A DNA stretch of 64,000 nt from Neoceratodus forsteri (GCA_016271365.2 CM028130.1:469683501-469747500); one strand, 5' to 3'; positions 33,016 to 44,461 are shown, counted from the stretch's first letter. The notes: generated from the letters alone by a model not told the origin. Translations and numbers: made by a program.

Positions 33016-33161
33016 GTGCGACATTGGGCTGCACTGGCCATAGTTGGTTACTGCAGTCTATTGGTGAGTTTATGCTGTTTGGGAGTGTGGACTGTGAATT
33101 TTGGGACATGCATGGGACTGCACAGTCACAGGTATCAACTTTCATTCTCACAGGCTAAATC

Positions 33162-34847
33162 ATGACCGAGAGAGTTGTGGGAGAGGAGGAACACAGTGGT
33201 GGGAGGAGGAGGAGGCCTAATTTCACCAAGGCCGAGATGGATGCCCTTTTTGAGGCCTTACTGGATCAGGAGCCGCTTCTCAGCGGATGGCAGGGAACAC
33301 CACAGGCCCGTGCTGCTGCATGGGAGGACGTGGTGCATGCAGTGAACCTGCATGGCAGCCACCAGCACTCCATGAAGGAGTGCAAGAAGAAGATGGGCAC
33401 AGACAGGAGGAGGATAAAGGAGAAGGTGGCTTTCATAAGGGCGGCACAAGCTGCGACAGGTGGGGGACAGCCGGAGGTGCTACACCTGACCCCACAGGAG
33501 GAGAGGGTTGCTGGCAGCATGCAGCGTTGTGCCATTGAGGGTGTTCCGGGTGGTGGCTTCCAGACGGGTGGTAGCCCGTCACTGCATGGTAGGTCATGGT
33601 CTGTCTATTGGGGGGGCAGGGTAGGTCACATGCAGTAACGCGACCTTGTTTTCCCTTACAGATCCTGAGCATCTGCATGGGTCAGTGGTGGTGGGCCTGT
33701 CCACTGAGGCCAGTCAGATGGAGATGGAGGAGAGCCCACCCACCTCCACAGGTATACGCGGCTCAGTGTGACAGTGGGCCTGCCTGGCTGTCCAGACTGA
33801 AGTTTTTGGAACAGGTGCAGAGGAGGCCCTGCCCGTGTCCCAGCATGCCAGCGTCCATGGATGCCAGCATGCTGTGACTCGGGCTGGTGCCGGGTCCGTC
33901 ACCAATGATGATGTCGCTAACGCCATGGGCAGTGACACGTGTGTGCCACAGGATGGCCACACAGCAGGTAACATTGCGGCCATGGCTGTGGGTGGTTCCA
34001 CCGTGGAGGCCTGTGTGTCATCACAGTCCCAGCCTGTGCCTGTCAGCACCAGTGGGGCAGCACTGGTGTGTGCATAGGACAGTGGGACAGTTACGGCCAC
34101 TGTGGTGGCACCAGTGAGCCCTGGGGAGTGGCAGCCGAAGGGGCAGCATCAGCAGTCGGCCAATGGGCTTGGGGATACAGGGTCAGGGGGCAGTGTCAGT
34201 GCACCGCCTGTGGACATGCCCAGACCTGGTCCTGGTGTGCAGCGCCCACCCTCAAGGGGTGCTGAGCATCAGGGCCATGCAAACCCTGAGGGACAGGATG
34301 CCAAGGAGGCAGATGACCTCTTGGATGAGCACACCCGCATACTGCAAGCATCAGTCAACCAGCAGATGCGGCTTGCGACGTCAGTGGATGCACTGCGTGC
34401 GGTTCTGGAGCGGGCAGAGGAGCGTCGCAGCAGAGACACTGCTCTGATCCTGGCAGGGATGGACTGGTTGCGGGAGGATGTGACCACTGCCATTGACAGG
34501 CAGACACAGGCATTCACTGCTGTCATGGCCACAATGGGCACACAGTTATTTGCCCATGCATCGCAGACACCACGCAGTGCACTGTCCACCCCCCCCATTC
34601 CTGGCATTGTGCAACACCATCCTTGTCGACACCGGGTTCAGCTGTGGGCATCCCGAGCACGCCTGGCGCAGGCATGTTTGGTGTGCGGCAGACCCCTGCA
34701 TGAGCACGGTCACGTTCACGCAGTGGAACCCCTGGGGGACCATCGGTGCTACTCTATGAGGCCAGTGGTCAGCATGTCAGTGCTGGCGGGTCTCGGCGGG
34801 GCCGCCCATGCATCTGTGGCCGCCGGGGCACTGTGGTGCGTGACTGA
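33162..34847 (+). pseudogene. Harbinger Myb/SANT-like protein 1, copy 2, three exons
   Basis: Coding exons are 33162-33588, 33662-33751 and 33815 to about 34847, with phase-1 introns (GTAGGT...TTACAG and GTATAC...GAACAG). Exon 1 holds the trihelix domain: RRRRPNFTKAEMDALFEALL, AAAWEDVVHAVNLHG and MKECKKKMGTDRRRIKEKVA. Exon 2 is a short acidic linker (SQMEMEESPPTSTG). Exon 3 has LLDEHTRILQASVNQQM and LREDVTTAIDRQTQAFTAV, a likely coiled coil, and a basic tail. Defects: TAG at 34075-34077, a frameshift in the C run near 34590, and a TGA in the restored tail frame near 34700. The start ATG directly follows the 5' UTR splice acceptor. It is convergent with the transposase. Confidence 0.85.
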
Positions 34848-35153
34848 CCTGTCTCCTAATGCGGCTACTGTCTGGTGCTGCCCTGAGTGCATTATGTCAT
34901 TCAGCGGGCATTGCACGGGTGGGTACCCGGCCCTGCACGTGAACACACAGTCCATCTGCACACCCTCCCGGCTGCTGTCCACAGTTGCGTGTGCATGATG
35001 ATGCCTGCATTGTGCTGTACACCAATGTGCAATGGTGCTTAGCATCTGACACACGCACAAGGACAGGCAGTGGGCGTGGTGGTCTGTGGACATGTATGTG
35101 GCTAGGAGTGGCGTTCTGGGTCGGTGTGCCTCCTACCCTTTGTGCATGTCTGA

Positions 35154-35158
<5 letters not shown>

Positions 35159-35193
<35 letters not shown>
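35159..35193. repeat. (TG)n microsatellite
   Basis: About seventeen TG repeats, downstream of the copy 2 transposase. Confidence 0.95.
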
Positions 35194-35195
<2 letters not shown>

Positions 35196-35429
35196 ACGTG
35201 GCATGTTAGACCTCACCCATCCCTGGTTGTGTGTGTGGTTCCATGCCCGGCCAGCTCCCTTGACGGCATGCACCCCTGGTGTGTGTCCATGCGTGTTTGT
35301 GGGTTGTGCCTTAGCCACTGTTGGTTGCACATGGCCCCATGACTTACCTGGGTTGGCTGAAGTGCTCCTCCGTGATGGTGTCCCGGTGCAGCTGTGCCAG
35401 CCGGAGCAGTCGGGGTTCCGTCGCCAAGG

Positions 35430-36841
35430 GGGGCTGCCATCACCATTGTCACCGGTGTCCTCATCGTCCCCATTGCTGTCCCCCTCTTCGACCTGTACGG
35501 CTATCCCACATTCGTTGGCCATGTTGTGCAGGATGCAACAGGCCAGGAATAGCCCACAGGCCTTTGAGGGGCTGTACTGTAGGGCACTGCCGGAGGTATC
35601 CAGGCAACGGAAACATGCCTTCAGCATTCCAAACACCGCTTGATGACATTACATGTGGTGGCGTGTGCCTCATCGTAGCATTGCTGCGATGGGGTTGCAG
35701 GCCACCGGTAGGGTGTGAGCAGCCAGGGACGGAGTGGGTATCCACTGTCACCTGTGTGTAGAGGGTGGAGGTTAGTTTGGTGATCAGCATCGCCCTGCCC
35801 CTGGCCATGTAGGCCACTACCCATGCCACCTCTGACCATGCCCACCCAGGCCCTATGATTGTCCGTGTGGTTTGCATACTCACCCACTAGGTGGCCAGTG
35901 GGGATATCCCCACTCTCGAATCTGTGGCACAGTGCCAACTGGTGCCAGATGAAGGCATCATGTGCTCCCCCAGGGTGCATGGCACAGACATTGATTATGC
36001 GCCCCCTGGCATCACACACCACCTGGCAGTTGATGCTGGCATAGCCCTTGCGATATATATATGCAGCCCCCTCGGGGCTAGGAGGTGTGCAGATGGCCAC
36101 ATGGGTGCAGTCTATTGCCCCTAGCATGCCAGGCATACGTGCTACTCTATGAAACTCCTGTATGTTTGCTGTGCGCTCCGCTGGTGTGCTGGGGAAATGG
36201 ATGTACTCCACAGCATGTGGCTGCAGTGCGCTGAGAAACTGGGTGAGATGGGGTGACGTGGCCAACTGGGTTATGCCTGTGGTGTCCCCAGTTGGTCTCT
36301 GGAAGGTACCCGTGGTGAGCAAGCACATGCAAGCTGTCACTTTCATCTCCACTGACAGAGCATGGCTCCGTCATGTGGGTGCCTGCATCATATCACTGCA
36401 CAGCTCACAGAGCCACCTCAGAATTGCCCAATTCAGGCAGTACCGGCCCACGATCTCCATATCACTATACAGCTTGAAGCTGGTGTGGGCTCGGTACTGC
36501 CTGTTAGGGGCATACCACCGACGGGCCCTTCCACGGCCACGCCCCCCTGCTGCCCGCCTTCTCACCTCCTCATTACTGCCTCCATCTGGATGGTGGCACT
36601 GGCCATATCCCTGGCTTGTGTTCACCCCCCCAGCAGCTGTTTCTGTATCCCCCCCGTCCCGGCTGCTACTTCCCCTGCACCGGGAACACCTGCCTGTGCT
36701 GGCCTCACTGCTGTGTGGCGTACTTTCCCCTTCTGCACTGTGGCTCCCCACACCTTCCCCTGAGCCTGTTGATTCCAGGTGCCCTTTCCTGGCCTGCCCT
36801 GTGTGTCCCTGCTGCCCAGTTTGTCCTGCTAGACTTCGGAC
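35430..36841 (-). pseudogene. Harbinger DDE transposase, copy 2, inactivated
   Basis: Exon 1 is open from 36841 to a donor at 35884/35883 (GTGG|GTGAGT), except for TGA at 36373-36371, where copy 1 has CGA (a CpG-type change). Exon 2 begins at 35751 (GDSGYPLRPWLLTPY). The first two catalytic Asp are present (GAIDCTHVAICTP, HPGGAHDAFIWH). The third position reads VIKRC where copy 1 has IIERV: the catalytic Glu is Lys, and a missing G shifts the frame there. The frame is recovered at 35636 (FGMLKACFRCLD). The N-terminal region has an Arg-rich tract (GGRGRGRARRW). No convincing ATG is visible in the open frame, so the true start is unclear. Confidence 0.85.
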
Positions 36842-37158
36842 TCATGTGCCTTCCCTGTAGCGTTCTTGCCGCCTCTCACTTGCTCCCTTTTATTTTAGCT
36901 CATTTCCACTATGGCGCAACTTCCACTGGTTCCCCTATTGCACATGGCGCATGTTGTTGAATATCGCACTGCACCATTTATGCATAGTTCCTCCCCCTTC
37001 AGTTGTGCGTACATTCATTATCATTGCGCTGTTGCTCAGCATGATTTGGGGGTGCCCAACTACCTCCTGCTGAATATCACAGAATGGCGCATTTTCGGAC
37101 TTGTGCAAGTGCAACCCTATTGCCCATGGCTCAACTCTTTTTGAATATCTGGGCCAGT

Positions 37159-37825
37159 GTGTTTTAGGAGCCCTTGAAGCACATGCTTGTATCTAGGGTT
37201 AAAGTTAGTTGTAGGGTCCCAGGGTGAGGGTGAGGTAGGAGGAAGGTGTACTGATTGTATTGTTTGTATGCAATCTAAGACTGCATGTTTGGATACTTTA
37301 TATATGACCACTAGGACTGTGTGTTTAGAGCCTTTGTGCTTGTATGTATAGGTGGTGAATCCTTTGTGTATGAGACTTACCTCAAGCTGTGTGCTTGTAG
37401 CTGGCTACAAACACATGGTCTGCGATAGGCCTCCTATAGTACACAAAGGATCCACCACCCACCAACACCACAACACACACACACACACACACAATCATAA
37501 ATGGTACAAACACACAGTCCTAGGGATCCTATATTCAAAACTTGACAAACACATTTTTAGATTGCTTACAAACAAAACATCCACACATCTTACCCCTCCT
37601 ACCAAGGGGACCCACAACCTTCACCCCAGACCACAAACACATGGGGATTAGCTTGTGTGGTTGTGCTGGGGGGGGGTGGATCCTTTATTTATGTATGAGG
37701 CCTACCTCAGACCATGTGTCTGTAGCCTGGTGTAGTGCTTGTGGAATTGTGTGTGGAAGGTGTGTGGAAACTTTGTTTGTAGGTGTGCTAGGACTGTCTG
37801 TTTTGAATCTGGGCAGTCTGTGTGT

Positions 37826-37865
<40 letters not shown>

Positions 37866-38095
37866 GTGTCTCATAAATTCTTTAACACATCTTGATGTAT
37901 ACTATTTCATTTTTCAAAGGAATTGTTTCTAGGCTTAAAAATGAGATTTAGTACCTATGTGTGCATTGGTATTTTAATTCCATAAAATTTGAGTAAAATA
38001 CCAGCCACTTGTAAAACGATAACTGGGTGGGGGCCCCATCATAAATTTCACTGGGGGCCCCAAAAATCCTAAAACTATCCCTGCGGGCATATTTT
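37159..38095. repeat. Diverged tandem repeat region with TG and CA microsatellites
   Basis: Loosely repeated phrases such as TGTGTGCTTGTAGC, TTAGGAGCC and CCTTTGTGTATGAG recur between 37160 and 37740. It contains (CA)n at 37473-37492 and (TG)n at 37819-37863. No coding frame. Confidence 0.55.
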
Positions 38096-38109
38096 TCTAA
38101 GTTGAGCTT

Positions 38110-38335
38110 ACACACCTAGAAACATAGAAACTGGCAGCAGATAAAGACCACTAGGATCACCCAGTCTGCCCATTTTCCCTACCTGCTGCAAAAACCACAG
38201 ACCCTACTTGATTTCCGGCTTTATTCTCTTTCCTATTACTAGGGTTCCCCTATGCCCATCCCATGCGTTTTTGAATTCTCCTACTGAATTAACTCCCACC
38301 ACCTGTGCTGGGAGGCTGTTCCATACATCCACCAC
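38110..38335 (-). mobile_element. CR1-like LINE, 3'-end fragment, minus strand
   Basis: On the minus strand it reads VDVWNSLPAQVVGVNSVGEF, then a FKNAWDGHRGT stretch, and ends with GGTCTTTATCTGCTGCCAG and TTTCTATGTTTC. These are the C-terminal residues and 3' end of a tetrapod-type CR1. Confidence 0.75.
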
Positions 38336-38499
38336 CTGAGAACTTATCAGCCATGTTGCTAGCACCATCAAAGCAATAACCCTATAGATGTTCGATAGGC
38401 AAATTCAGTTGCAGAAATATATCATTAGCACATATGAGTAAATCTTATGCAGTAGTGTCAGATGCATTGTAAAATCTCAGAAAATGATTTTGCACCTTA

Positions 38500-41400
38500 A
38501 GGTTTTTGTCCACAAACTGCAGGTTACATGAGAACTGCTCGCATGTACTTATCTCAGAAATCCTGCCGGTGCCAAGGGTTAGTGGGGATCACAAAAGGAA
38601 GAATAGGGAGATAAACCAGTGGCTCAGGGAGTGGTGTGAGGCCAGAGAGTATGGGTTGATGGGGGATTGGGGGAGACCTGGGAGGATAAGGAGCTGTATG
38701 CTAGAGATAGGCTCCATCTCAATTTGGAGGGGAGGGGAATCCTTAAGTTGAAAATAGAGGGGTTCATTGGTGAAAAGTGGGGTTTAAACTTGTGAAGGGG
38801 GAGGGATGGAGAAAAGGCTGCCGAGGGGTGCCGATAAAGGAGGGGATTCTGTCTCCACTTCTGGGGAGTTGGAGGATTGCGGAAAAGGCTGACTGGTAAA
38901 GTGCAGACCAGGGGAAACAGAATCCCATGGGAACACGAGCAGGAGAAATGGAAGTATAGGGAAAGGTGGAAGGTAGTCCTGCTAAATGCCAGGAGCTTGG
39001 GCAAAAAATGCCTGAGCTCCAGGTGATGCTAATTGAGGAGCGTAGATGTGGCAGCAGTCGCTGAGACCTGGGCCATCGAGGACGACTGGGACCTGAACCT
39101 GGAGGGTTACACTATGTTCAGGAAGGAGAGGGGGAGGGAAGGGGAGGAGGGGTAGCATTGATAGTCAAAAACTGCATTGGCATAGGGGGAGTAGAGGAGG
39201 CGGAGGGAACCATGGAGGCGATTTGGGTCACCTTGATAACAAGGGGGGCAAGAGAGTAAAAGTAGGAGTGGTGTATAGACCCCCTGCACTGGCGGAGGAA
39301 CTGGAGGAGAGTCTGGTGGCAGATGTTGGGAGACACTGCAGACTGGGCAGGGGAAGGGTGGTGGTGTTGGGGGACTTAAACATGCCAGAAACAGACTGGG
39401 AGACTATGACATCCTCGGTGACCAGGGAACAGAGGTTGTTGGATGTCTTTCAAGACGCGTTCCTAACTCAGCAGGTGGGGGAACCAACCAGGGAGGCACG
39501 GGTACTGGATGTGGTCCTGGCAGGCAGTGACCAGATTGGGGGCCTGGAGGTAAGGGACCTGTTGGCTGGGAGTGACCATGCCACAATCTGGTTCTGCCTG
39601 GACCTAGGAGGAGTAGAAGGCTGCACAAAGACGGAGGTAACTGATTTCAGGGAGGTGGATTTTAAGGAAATGGAAAGGATCCTTAAGGAGCATTTGGATG
39701 GGATTGGGTCAGACATGGACGCTGATAGTAGGTGGGAAATCATCAGGAGAGGGGTGCAGGATGCTACCAGCACCTGTGCAAGAGTAAGATGAAAATACGG
39801 TGGGGCCCGAAAACCCTGCTGGTGGACCAGGGAGGTCCAGGAGGTGGTGCGGGGAAAGAAGGCAGCCTGTAGGCAATTCAAGTGCTCAAGGAGTGAAAGG
39901 GATCGAGGGGAGTACGAGCTGATGGCTAGAAGGGCCACTAGGGTGGTGAGGGCGGCTAAGGCAAGGAAGGAGCAGAACCTGGCCAGGAAAATTAGGAGAG
40001 GGAACAAGAGGTTCTTTAGATACATTGGGGAAAAACGAAGGGTGAAGAGGCAGATTAGCAGGATTAAAACAGGGGAAAGATGGGCACAAGACCCGGGGGA
40101 GCAGGCTGAGGTACTAAATGAGTACTTCATCTCAGTTTTCACCAAGGAAAATGGGGGTGCTGCATCATACATGGGAGGAGACAGTGATACTGAGGAGGGG
40201 GGGCTCTTACCGATCAGTGGGTCTGGGGAGAGGGGAGGTGTCACTGGCAGGAGGGGGAAGGCTAAGCAGGGAGAAGAGGTAGTGGAAGTGGAAATCACAG
40301 TAGAGAGAGTGAGGGAAGCCCTCAGGTCCCTCAAGATGGAGAAAGCACTGGGGCCGGATAAATTACATCCCAGAGTGCTAAAAGAACTTTCGGATGTCCT
40401 GGAGAGACCCCGGTGGAACTTTTCACCATCTCTCTGAGGACAGGGTGGGTGCCCCAGGACTGGAAGGTGGTGCATAAAGTGCCTATCCACAAGGGGGGAT
40501 TAAGGGAGGTGGCAGGGAACTACAGGCCTGTCAGCCTGACATCGGTGGTGGGTAAGGTGATGGAGGGCATTTTTCAAGGAGAGGCTGGGGGGGACCTGGA
40601 AAAGTCAGGGTGCCTGGACGATAGACAGCATGGATTCATCCTGGGAAATTGTGTCAGACAAACCTTGTAGTTCTATGATCGCTATGAGTGCCTGGACCTG
40701 GGAAGACCCAGTGGACGTCCTCTTTCTAGACTTCAGCAAGGCATTTGACTCTGTTCCTCATGTGGGCCTGTTGGATAAGCTGGGAGAAATGTGGGTGGGG
40801 AACCAGATGGTCAGATGGATAGACAATTGGCTCCAGGACCAGACCCAGAGGGTCGTAGTTGGCGGGATAGTCTCATCCCCAAGGAGGGCCATTAGTGGGG
40901 TCCCACAGGGATCAGTCCTTGGGCCCCTCCTGTTCAACGTCTACATCACTGACATAAGGACAGGTATCAGGAGTGAGATGAGTCTCTTTGCGGATGACTC
41001 AAAACTGGGGGCAGTGGTGGATGGGATGAGGGGAGGATGGCTCTACAGGGGGACCTGGAGGCTCTGGAAAGATGGTCTAGAAAGTGGAAGCTGAGGTTCA
41101 ATGCAGGGAAATGCAAGGTACTGCACCTGGGGGCCAGAAACCTGGGTCAAGTGTACACCCTGGGGATGCTACAAGTCTCATGGCTGAGAGGGACCTGGGG
41201 GTGGTGGTGGATGTCAAGATGAACAACTCGGAGACTTGTAGGAGGGCAGCAGCCAAGGCCAACAGGATGCTGGGATGCACTGCTAGGGGGATCACCTCCA
41301 GAAGGAGGGAAGTTATACTCCCTCTGTATAACTGCTTGGTGAGGCTGCACCTCGAGTACTGCATGCAGTTTTGGAGGCCATACTTAAAGAGGGACATTAA

Positions 41401-41935
41401 ACTCCTGGAGAGGGTCCAGAGGAGGGTAACCAAAATGCTTTGGGGCTTGAGGGACAGGACCTATGAGGAGAGGCTCGAAGAGCTAAATATGTACACATTG
41501 GAAGAGAGAGGGGACGGGGGACATGATAGAGGTCTTCAGGTACATGAAGGGGGTAAATAGGGGAGGAACAGTCAGGGTGCTTCGAAGAAAGGAGGAGAAG
41601 GCCACTAGAGGGCATGGGTGGAAGCTGGAAGGGGGAAGATTCAGGGGAGAAAGAAAGATTTGCTACTTCACTGAGAGGGTGGTGGACCCATGGAATGCGC
41701 TACCTAGGGGGCTGGTGGAGGCAGAGACAGTGGAGAGGTTCAAGAGGGGGTGGGACAGGTACAGGGGAAGGGTTCTGGAAGTAAAATCCAATGCAGCGAG
41801 AATATCCAGAACTGGGAAGAGAGAAGCCAGAGAAGGCGAGGGGGGCAGCAAGGTCAGCACCCAGGGTGGGGGTTGACCAAATGAGTAGACGCGAAAGACC
41901 GTTAGGCCTATTCTGCTGGCATTTTAGTATGTTAG
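38500..41935 (+). mobile_element. CR1-like LINE, plus strand, long copy
   Basis: Starts within the ORF1 esterase-like end (ISEILPVPR, REINQWLREWCEAREYG) and runs through ORF2 to a 3' end near 41935 (ACCGTTAGGCCTATTCTGC). It is about 3.4 kb. It carries endonuclease, reverse transcriptase and C-terminal blocks in order, with frameshifts. The 5' part of ORF1 is absent. Confidence 0.88.
38965..41870 (+). pseudogene. CR1 ORF2 (endonuclease and reverse transcriptase), frameshifted
   Basis: Endonuclease: KVVLLNARSLG near 38965, GVVYRPPALAEEL (39262), VVVLGDLNMPETDWE (GDFN as GDLN) and LLAGSDHATIWFCL near 39570. Linker with AARRxKR-like basic residues (39844-40140). RT: KALGPDKLHPRVLKEL (40340), WKVVHKVPIHKGG and NYRPVSLTSVVGKVMEGIF (40470-40575), VLFLDFSKAFDSVPHVGLL (40718), GVPQGSVLGPLLFNVYI (40897) and LFADDSKLGAVV (FADD intact, 40987). 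The C-terminal part includes FNAGKCKVLHLGARN, ILPLYNCLVRLHLEYCMQFW and, in another frame, FTERVVDPWNALPRGLVEAE to 41870. Catalytic residues survive, but about five frame changes break the ORF. Confidence 0.88.
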
Positions 41936-42160
41936 TATATCAGTTGTTACATATTCCCCATCACAATTTTGATGGCCTCTGAAAGGCAATCCTTGATGAC
42001 CAAGGAGCTTAATCGACCCAAACAACATTTGTAGCACAGTTCTTGTAGTGTTTTGTTCTTTGGCAATGCATTCAGACAGCATCGCATTCATGGGTATACA
42101 ACCTAGTCCAGTGATCTTTTTCATGGCTTCTGTGTGGAAGTGTGACCTTTCATGCTCATT
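41936..42160. other. No recognisable feature
   Basis: Short AT-rich noncoding stretch between LINE fragments. Confidence 0.4.
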
Positions 42161-42164
42161 AAAC

Positions 42165-42540
42165 TTTTTAGATTTTATTTATTTTTTATTTATTTAGAGT
42201 CTAGGATTACAAGTACATTTGAGCCAAGACTCTTTTACAAAGGTTCCACGTCAATTGAGGTACAATACAAACATTACATAGAGTTGAGTAACAATGATGA
42301 AATGGTGCACAGGCATTTTTAAGCAGCTGAAATACATTACATTGAGGGAAAGTGAGTACCAGGGAGCAGGGTAGCCAGAGGTAACTGAGGCTTGGAATGG
42401 ACACAAAAAGAGCGGTGCAGCCGTGGACATTTGTCAGGCCTCAAAAAAGTGCTTGGGGGTAGGGGAAAAAACAGGAGGGGAGGGGAGGCTGTAGGAAGAG
42501 GAAGAGAGGGGGTAGGAGTTTGCAAAGCCATCCCTAACAA
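42165..42540 (-). mobile_element. L2-like LINE 3'-end fragment, minus strand
   Basis: On the minus strand the left part reads GACGTGGAACCTTTGTAAAA, then GCTCAAATGTACTTGTAATC, and ends in AAATAAATAAAAAATAAATA. It is the same 3' terminus as 14732-14815. The purine-rich stretch to 42540 corresponds to the CT-rich 3' UTR seen at 6263-6700. Confidence 0.7.
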
Positions 42541-43135
42541 AAGTAGATTTGTGCCTTACACCTGCGCTTATCAGTTTTTTTCTGTGCTTTTAAACACGTA
42601 AAACAAAGAACACAATTAGTTTCCTTAACATAGTGGACCTATGGCCATTTTTCAAACCAACCAGACTGACATGATCAGTTGAATTCTGCCCGAAGCACTA
42701 GGAAAATTGTAGCCCTTTGGTTGAAAGGGCTGATCCAGCAGCTCCTGAGGCTGTGCGGCTGCGATCACTGATTGAGATGGACTGCTGGCCACAGCGGGAA
42801 CCTTCTTCATAGGAATAGCCAGACAACTTTGACTACTTAATCTGTTTTTAGTATTGCCCTACACAGGACCCCCAAACAGCGGTATTTGTGAGTCTAATGT
42901 GCTTATTTTAGCAGGTGGCACCACTGAAGAATTTACAAAAAAATTTGATATTCTTTTGGCAACATTTTTTAGAAAACCTCTCAACTACAGATCCCGTGGC
43001 TCAGGCTTAATCACTAAACCTGTCTTATTTCTAAAAAGAAAAACTCAGTATAGACAATACAATTAGTAACTAACCATTACACTCTTGGGCTGGAGAACTA
43101 TAAATTAATAGGAACAAAGTCCTGTTGGAGACTTG
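42541..43135. other. No recognisable feature
   Basis: Noncoding AT-rich sequence without element ends that I can recognise. Confidence 0.4.
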
Positions 43136-44461
43136 GGGCCCGATTATGAATGGCAAGGCACAAGGTGCACCATAGGCGACTTGCACCAAATGCCGGTGCA
43201 CCAGGGACCCTGTGCCCAATTCTCTATTGGGAAGGGTTCCTATGGCTACATCCTGCAACTTACGGCAACCTTAGCGGTGTGCCAAAGGGAGGGCGCACTT
43301 GAACAAGGTGCCGCTAGCCTGCCGCAATGCCGACAAACAGGATACAAGTGCCCCCCAGCCCTGATCCCCACAATTATTCATAAACACCCCCAAGCCCCTA
43401 ATCCCTGAAATGTAGGACCAAAGAGCCTCTGGGATATTGACCCCCCCCCCAAGCCCCAGTCTCCAATCCCTGAATCTGTCTTTCTCTTCTTGTTTGCTAA
43501 TACAGACATATGCATGTATGTATGTTGTTTACTGTGGTCCTGGTGGTCTAGTGGCCCCCTACCTGGCAGTGCCAGACCACCTCACTCACCCTGACCTGTA
43601 CCCAGCCGATAACTGGCACAGCCCACCTCTCACCACCATGGCCAGCTGCTGACTGAGCTCTGTATGAGTGTGTACTGTAACTAGTACATGCTTGGTGAAT
43701 GACAGCAGCTGTATTTCACCGAGCACATACTATTTAGAGTATGGCGCTCATACAGAGCTCAGTTGGTGGCAAGCCGTAGTGGTGAGACGTGGGCTGTACC
43801 AGTCGCCGGCTGGGTATGGGTCAGGGGAGCAGGGTGGTCTGGCACTGCCGGGTGGGGGACCACTAGACCACTAGGGCTACTATAAATAACATACGTACAT
43901 GCGTATGTCTATATTGGCAAACAAGAAGGGAAAGCCAAATTTGGGGATTGGGGACCGGGGCTTGGGGGCTATAGCCCAGAGGGGCTTAGGTCCTACATTC
44001 AGGAATCGGGGCTTGGAGGGGGTCTGCTAGCCCACAAGAGCCTAATTATGATATATGTTGGGGGTCAGGAATGGGGGGGCTTATGTGTGTTGATGGGGGG
44101 CTGTATGGCTGGCAGTCATTTGCGGCACATCGGTGCAACCCCCAGATGGATGGCAAAGTGCACTTACACCAGCTCATAGCTGGTGTAACTGTACTTTGAT
44201 GGATGTCCCCTGGGGGTTGTTCAGGAATGCTAAATCAGTGATTGTGGCAGCCGCCCTTTGGGAACAGGGCACTGCCACTGCCATAAACCCCCCCCTTGCA
44301 CCATGTCACAGTAGAGTTTTTGGTGCAAGGGTAGTACAAGCCCCTTTTGGTGTGCTGCAGTCTGTCTTTGGAATAGCATTTGGTCGCAAGGTGCCACTTA
44401 TGTCAGAAATGTTTGGTGCATGCACCTTGCGTCCCTCTAGGGGCTTTGAGAATCGGGTCCC
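43136..44461. mobile_element. Foldback (long inverted-repeat) element
   Basis: Starts GGGCCCGATT and ends AATCGGGTCCC (one mismatch as a terminal inverted repeat). The inner arms, about 43385-43700 and 43715-44020, are inverted copies of each other. Shared landmarks are CTTGTTTGC, GTGGTCTAGTGG, GGCAGTGCCAGACCACC, CCCAGCCG and GAGCTCTGTATGAG. The centre is near 43708. The outer arms are weaker and unequal. No protein frame. I could not find a clear target duplication, so superfamily is open. Confidence 0.7.

Larger units (their letters stand above)
29404..37155 (-). mobile_element. PIF/Harbinger DNA transposon, copy 2 (three genes), inverted
   Basis: Begins GGCTCAGATATTCAAA (one change from the copy 1 TIR) and ends TTTGAATATCTGGGCC at 37155. 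AGT occurs immediately outside both ends (29401-29403 and 37156-37158), a 3-bp duplication. Read from the right, the gene order is transposase, Myb 1 (convergent), Myb 2 (divergent), the same as copy 1. Length 7.75 kb. Sequence differences from copy 1 are many, so the two belong to different subfamilies or are old. The region 29404-31270, beyond Myb 2, is noncoding and rich in TTGCGC/GCGCAA near its end. Confidence 0.9.

Noticed and set aside
36162..36860. 232-codon plus frame opposite the copy 2 transposase
   Set aside because: Shadow of transposase exon 1; only the minus strand shows the DDE motifs.
39468..40490. 340-codon open frame on the minus strand
   Set aside because: It is antisense to the CR1 ORF2, has Ser/Leu/Pro-rich composition from the opposite strand and no domain of its own.
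43136..44461. Assignment of the foldback element to Harbinger
   Set aside because: Its ends (GGGNCCCGATT) differ from GGCCCAGATATTC and no 3-bp duplication is visible.
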